From Micropterix aruncella (Eukaryota > Arthropoda > Insecta > Lepidoptera > Micropterigidae), in contig OX155978.1 in assembly GCA_944548615.1 (NCBI GenBank), positions 1,588,642 through 1,652,641 on the forward strand: a stretch of 64,000 bases of DNA, written 5' to 3'. Below the pieces are notes generated by a model. That model searched no databases. It saw only the letters and a list, made by a program, of their open reading frames with translations, and had not been told where the DNA came from. Both the position numbers and the translations under genes were made by a program. How positions within the stretch are numbered: position 1 is the first letter of the stretch; every line of letters begins with the position of its first letter. Shown here in pieces: positions 58,906 through 64,000 of this stretch.

Positions 58906-60290
58906 TTCCTTTATAAAACTATTTCAGGGTGCTAAAATACCTAAGTAGGTATAGATGAAAAATACAAATAGTCAAAATATAAAAACGGATAATCAGTTAT
59001 AAAATAGTCAAATTAAAAATAATACAATTATAATATTACAGTAATAGAAATGTCGCAATAGAAATAGTCAATACAAATTTTATTAATATAATGCATCTCC
59101 GATTATCTGAATAATTGGATATATTGTCAAGAAAAAACCTTTACATATATTGTAGTTATTATAATAAAAGTAATGTCATATCAAATCATGAAAGATTCAT
59201 ATTATCATGCTATATCATTATTTTAATATAATTATAAGTTTAATTTGAATTCGCTTATCTATTTTATATTTTATCATATTTTGTACGAATCATTTTAACA
59301 CCATGTGCACATGAATAAAACTTTGACATACATAAAGTCTTCCTTGGTACGGGCTATGGCCTAGTTAGGCAGATTCTGCAACTAATACAATTGTAAATTT
59401 ATGTTTTTAAATAAATAAAATTATTATTATTATTATTATTAGGAAATTCAATACTGTCAAAGTCCCTAATAGAATAAATTGGGTTCTTGATAAGAATGTC
59501 CTGTACCTTTTTCTTAAAATGAACCTAGTATAACAGAATACCTATAATAAATGTAACAGATTTTATTTATTTATTTATTTAAGTAATTCAAGAATAATTT
59601 AAAACAATTTTATCTTAGGAACTATGCATTAAATATTTTAAACATTGAATAAATAGCAGAAAATGAATACATAGCAAAGTCCAGTGACAACGCCACCTAA
59701 CTAGGCCGGGACCTGTTCTAAGGTGAACGTTTAATTTTGTGCGTACTTGTTCATAATTGTGATTATTACAAAAAAAAAAAATAATAAAAAAAAATTAAAT
59801 TGTAATAAAATAATTATTTGATCACAAAAGAATAAACATGCAACAACTACCTTAAAACCTATTAAATACTTAAAATTAGGAGTAGAAAATAAACATGTAA
59901 CTAAGATTAAGAATATATACACATATATACATACATACATACACATACAGATATATTAAAAAATAATAATATTAAATACAATAATAAAAAGTAAATTTAA
60001 TATGATATAAAATATAGTATAACATAAAATTCTAAATATTAATGTGTTCGAATTAGTATTATGGAAAGTTCAGGTATAAAAGCGTCATATAAATATTCTG
60101 GGAAGCATGTATCGATTTTAATGTGGGTAGCCCCAATTATCTTATATAATTAAACCCTTGTTATTCTTGCTTTTTTTTATTTTTCTTAATAATTTTTCTT
60201 TCCTGTCATTCCTATAACTATATTTTTCCATTTTTATTTTAGTTTTAATTCTATTCTATTTGTTTCTATTTAACGAAATGGTATGTCGCA
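58906..60290. other. AT-rich region with LINE tails and microsatellites
   Basis: No exon seen. LINE-tail-like stretches with GGCCTAGTTAGGC near 59355 and CTAACTAGGCCGGG near 59700, TTA repeats near 59425, and a CATA/CACATA microsatellite near 59925. Confidence 0.4.
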
Positions 60291-60789
60291 TTTAACCCTT
60301 GGAGTAAATGGGTATTTTCATGGATGCATCTGTCTCTTTTGCAGGATTTTCGGCGACATCGACCTTAAAGTACTATAACTACGAAACTACTACACCAATC
60401 ATAAAAAGAAAAACTGCACAATGATTGCATTGAAATTTCGAATATAGAATATTGAAATATCATTTTGTAAAACAATTAGATAATTATGAATAAATATGAG
60501 AACGTCAAAGAAGTGAAAAAAACGCGGAACCAGATCTGGTCGTATCATACTAAACGGATAATTGTTTCAGAACCAGATTTGGTCGTATCATACTCAACGG
60601 GAATACCGATTTAATAATGGAATTGCTTTTCTTTTAAAAAAAAAATTGAGGACTACATTTTAAGGCTAGTTTGATATTATAAGCATGTTTCTAAAACTTA
60701 TTGCACTAAATAATTTATTTTAATATCAAAGCTCTATCCACCCTAGAACGGGCTGGTGCCAGTTGGGTGACAGAATCAATAAAGAACAA

Positions 60790-60985
60790 GTTTAAGGTTT
60801 TGTAATTCGTTTCCTGTTATTTTGGTAAGCAAATCAATGGTTTATAAAAGCGCAAACTGATATTGCAGTTAAGCAAATTAGATTTTCGAGCGACATCAAT
60901 GAACTTCGGGGAAGTATTGAAATGGGCTGACAGGATTTCCTAAATACACGTTTGTATCAGTATAATAAAAAGTAACGGATCAAAT
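60790..60985 (-). repeat. Repeat related to the flanks of the TTAA element
   Basis: In reverse it matches 54990-55063 (AATACTTCCCCGAAG, then an AATTTGCTTAA site). It is an unoccupied paralogue of the insertion site. Confidence 0.6.
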
Positions 60986-61049
60986 ACTTTTGAGTGGTGA
61001 TGCCACGAATATTCGGTATTATTCAGTATTCGGCCTATTCGGCCACTTT

Positions 61050-61590
61050 TTTACTTTCCTGACGACCTATCGGAAAGGAAAGTATTGTGATCGCGCTAAA
61101 AAAAAATTTTGAGATGAAGATGGGAATATATATTTTGAGACTCCCTGAGACGATTGAGACTATTTCCAGACCGATCTCTGTCTGTATGTATGTCTGTATG
61201 TCTGTCTGTATGTATGTATTCTTCCACGATAGCGCCCAGACGCTTAATCGGATTGAGCTGAAATTTGGTATATAAGCTTCTGTTAACCGTCGGAGGAACC
61301 CATTAGTTTTTGGAGTCCCTACGCCCTACGGTTGTGGTACCTCCCATACAAATTTGGGGTTCCCGGCGAAAAAATTGTTTCCGCGATAGCGCCCAGACGC
61401 TTAATCTGTCTAAGTTAAAATTTGGCATAGAAGCTTCTGTTAACCATCGGAAGAACCTATTAGTTTTTGGGGTACTTACGACCAACGTTTGGGGTACCTG
61501 CCATACAAATTTGGGTTACTAGAGTAAAAAATGTCGCTGTTTTTTCGCACCTCCCCGGATACTAGTCAGGAAAGTCTTGGGGTGACACAA
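61050..61590 (+). repeat. SINE-like repeat, family D, longest copy
   Basis: Starts ACTTTCCTGACGACC, has the GTCTGTATG run at about 61180, two tandem GATAGCGCCCAGACGCTTAA blocks about 150 bp apart, and ends GGAAAGTCTTGGGGTGACAC. The same end occurs alone at 38650-38675. Confidence 0.6.
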
Positions 61591-61759
61591 CCGATTTTTT
61601 TTAAATATTCTGTATGCGGCCGAATACTGCGTTCTATTCAGCCGAATACCGAATACACTGAAAAAAAGCCCTCAAAATAGTATCTATTTTAATCACAGCT
61701 TATGCATCAATAATTAATATATATTAGTGGTAGGTTATGATGAACGAAATCATTTTTTA

Positions 61760-62235
61760 CATCATTGGTTGGTGTAAACGATTGTAAACGATTACGCTTT
61801 TCCTCGTAAACAATTTCTGCTTCTGAAAATAACCTCTTACTATAAACAACACTGCTAGGAGATGATAGATAAATCGTTGCGAATTTTGCCAGGCTCAGAT
61901 ATTGCTTTGCGTTTGCTGACCACCACTTGTAAGGTCTGCCGTCCGATATAGGCGAACAGCTTTCAAATACAAATCAATCTCATGTGCAGTAGAACTTTTC
62001 TCCACACTCTCATCATTTTGCGTATTATCTGTAGCGACTTCCTCAAAACAGTTCCAGAAACTGTCGTGCATTTCAATCGTTTCCATCATTTTATCATTTT
62101 CTTTGGTTTTTATTTTCTTACGAAGTGGAGAAGAATCACCCTCAGATTCAATACTACTAGACCAGGCATCGGCAACCTGCGGCTTGCGAGGCGCATGCGG
62201 CTCTTTTGATCTAAAATTGCGGCTCTCCAGTGCCA
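61760..62235 (-). mobile_element. hAT-type transposase C-terminal relic
   Basis: Minus strand: AHEIDLYLKAVRLYRTAD, then in a shifted frame PYKWWSANAKQYLSLAKFA, TIYLSSPSSV and SKRLFSEAEIVYEEKRNR. These match the order of the hAT dimerisation domain (P-x-WW, LA..YLS.P, RLFSEA, KRNR). The frame break is near 61930. The upstream MALESRN... part has no recognised domain. Confidence 0.75.
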
Positions 62236-62295
62236 TACGTAATAAATTATTAGTTTAATAAAAACACTAAAAACACGATTTTATAAATTCACGTA

Positions 62296-62645
62296 AAAAC
62301 CAAAAAAGGTTTGAAACCTGATCGTGTTCAAAGTCCATTACGTGACCTTTCTCACAAGTGCACGACTATGATACGATATTCCATCATGGAATGCCAGTTC
62401 CTGTCTTCCGGCTTCATCATCAGACCTTGAAACTTAATCGTGGTCAAAGTTCATTACAAGACCTTTCTAACAAGTCCAAACACGGCTATGATACGATATT
62501 CCATCATGGAATGCCAGTGCCTATCTTCCGGCTTCATCATCAGACCTTGAAACCTAATCGTGGTCAAAGTTCATTCCACACAGCTATGATACGATGTTCC
62601 ATCGTGACGTTCCAGTTCATATCTTCCGACTCCATCATCAGATCA
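62296..62645. repeat. ~118-bp minisatellite, about 2.5 copies
   Basis: CTATGATACGATATTCCATC starts at about 62366 and 62484 (118 bp apart) and a changed copy at 62582. Each unit also has CTTCCGGCTTCATCATCAGA and GTGGTCAAAGTTCATT. A 126-codon open frame across it is a product of the repeat. Confidence 0.8.
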
Positions 62646-64000
62646 GTTCGACAGTATCATATTATTGTATTGTCATCAGAGCTACATACAGCTGCCAATT
62701 TTCATGACGCTACGATCCTTGGAAGATGGTTAAATTAGTTACCTTAGATTCCATTACATAGTTACATACAGGTCGACCTAATAAAAGCGTGTTAAAAAAT
62801 GATAATTATTATCAAGTTATAAGTCAGATTTAACCAAACTTTCAAAAGGCATGCAGAGCCAATGCTCCAATTGATGTAACTATCGATATTTGTGTTTTTA
62901 AGACGTTTATTTAAAATCAAACATGAAATATAACAGGGTGTGGCATAATGAACGGATAATACAGATAAAATGTAGATAACACCTACAGATAGGGGGCATC
63001 ATGATTATCCAGAAAATAAAAAAATGTGCCTCGTAAAAGTCTCACAGTTTTCGAGATAATCGTAATTTTTAGAAATTCTGAAAAACTACACCCTTTACCA
63101 CTTTTTTTACTGTTAAAAGTGCAAATAAAGGCTGTTTCTTAGATAGTAGCCTTCGATAAGTGTGCTTTTGAATGTAAACTACTATCTCTGTGCCCCTTGT
63201 TTTTTTTTCTCACATTTTTAGCTCAAAGTTTTATTTTTTGCAATTTTTTATAGTAACTTTAACCCTTTGTAGTGCAAAAAAAATGTACTGTCACCAGAGT
63301 GCTTAATTCGGAAATAAATTTCCTATTTTATTGAGATTCTAAAATGATATAGCACACTGTGTTTCTAGCTCTCAATACAAATATATTTGCTATTAAAATG
63401 CGGAAGGTGTAGTTTTTCAAATTACAAATAATACTAAAATTTATTCGGGGGATGAATAGGTGGTAAGGTGAACGCTCACTTGTGGCAAGACAGCTGTCCT
63501 AAACCTACAACAGCCGGTCGTTAGTCCGGAATCCACTGCCCGCAGAAGTGTAAAAAATAGTATTATGATGGGCCCGACTCCGGTCGGTGAATTCCATGGC
63601 AGCTCCGTTTGTATTTTATTTTATTTAGTAGTTGAAATTTACCTACAAAATTATTTTATTATTATTTTTTAAATTATTAAAATTTAAAAAAAATATATTT
63701 ATTTTCTGGACCATTATGATGTCCCCTATCTGTAGGTATAGTGTTATCCATTCAATACGCCACACCCTATATAAAAGCAAATACTATAACATTAAAACGA
63801 AATTTTTTAGTGGTTCTTTAAAAACTGTGAAATTTTGTAAATTGTAACTTTTGTCTCTTCCGTCTCAATAGGTTGCGACCCATGTAATAGACGCATCAAA
63901 ACTCATGTTTAGAGCTTCTAAAAGATTTTTTGTCTTGCTCTTTTGTTTGAGCCAATTCCAGGAAACTAGTTTTGAACAGCGGGTCAAGAAAAGTGGTAAC

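Noticed and set aside
62358..62738. 126-codon protein-coding gene
   Set aside because: It spans a ~118-bp minisatellite; the open frame is a by-product of the tandem units.
1..64000. tRNA, rRNA or snRNA genes
   Set aside because: Looked for by eye; only box-like or tRNA-3'-end-like fragments were found, none folding into a whole RNA that I could support.
54700..64000. Upstream exons of the receptor
   Set aside because: No minus-strand segment with Ig motifs ending in phase 0 was found; open frames there are transposon relics or AT-rich chance frames.

Overview
The window looks like insect nuclear DNA, probably from a moth or butterfly. It is AT-rich, its genes have many small exons with GT-AG introns, and the space between exons is packed with non-LTR retrotransposon tails, mariner, hAT and piggyBac-type relics and MITEs. 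The species call is an inference; no marker gene fixes it.

One host gene is visible, on the minus strand from about 54.1 kb down to 17.7 kb. I could assemble 21 exons whose splice phases all agree. They encode the C-terminal ~1,550-1,610 residues of a type I membrane protein: one partial and six complete Ig-like domains, one transmembrane helix, and a tail of more than 850 residues full of tyrosine motifs (five Y-x-N sites, YADL, YATL, YAQM) and a PxPxPR site. The first exon(s), with signal peptide and N-terminal Ig sequence, lie beyond the window or were not found in 54.2-64 kb. I do not assign it to a named family: nephrin/Sns, echinoid, kirre and sidestep-type adhesion receptors are the nearest types, but I see no FnIII domain before the membrane.

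The most interesting signal is at the 3' end of that gene. The penultimate exon contains an in-frame TAG followed by CAG ACA, nine bases before a strong donor (AAG|GTGAGA). The last exon, 3.5 kb away, continues in exactly that frame for 53 more codons with the same kind of YAD and YAQM tyrosine motifs. A second donor (GAC|GTATAG) lies 15 bases upstream and would remove the stop in frame. So the tail may be a switch between a form ending in EIDV (a class II PDZ-ligand shape) and an extended form, made by stop-codon readthrough or by alternative donor use.

Layout: 0-17 kb is intergenic repeat territory (a GC-rich repeat family in many copies, a mariner relic, a 1.5-kb foldback with ~225-bp arms, piggyBac-type MITEs, RTE and CR1-like LINE pieces). 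17.1-23.1 kb holds the 3' UTR and tail exons; 23.1-31.6 kb more tail and membrane exons with LINE debris between; 32.6-54.1 kb the Ig exons, with introns holding MITEs, foldbacks, LINEs and a duplicated piece of one Ig exon. 54.1-64 kb has no recognised exon; it holds a TTAA-flanked 3.0-kb element with a LINE nested in it, an inverted copy of a hairpin MITE from 10.9 kb, a hAT relic and a ~118-bp minisatellite.
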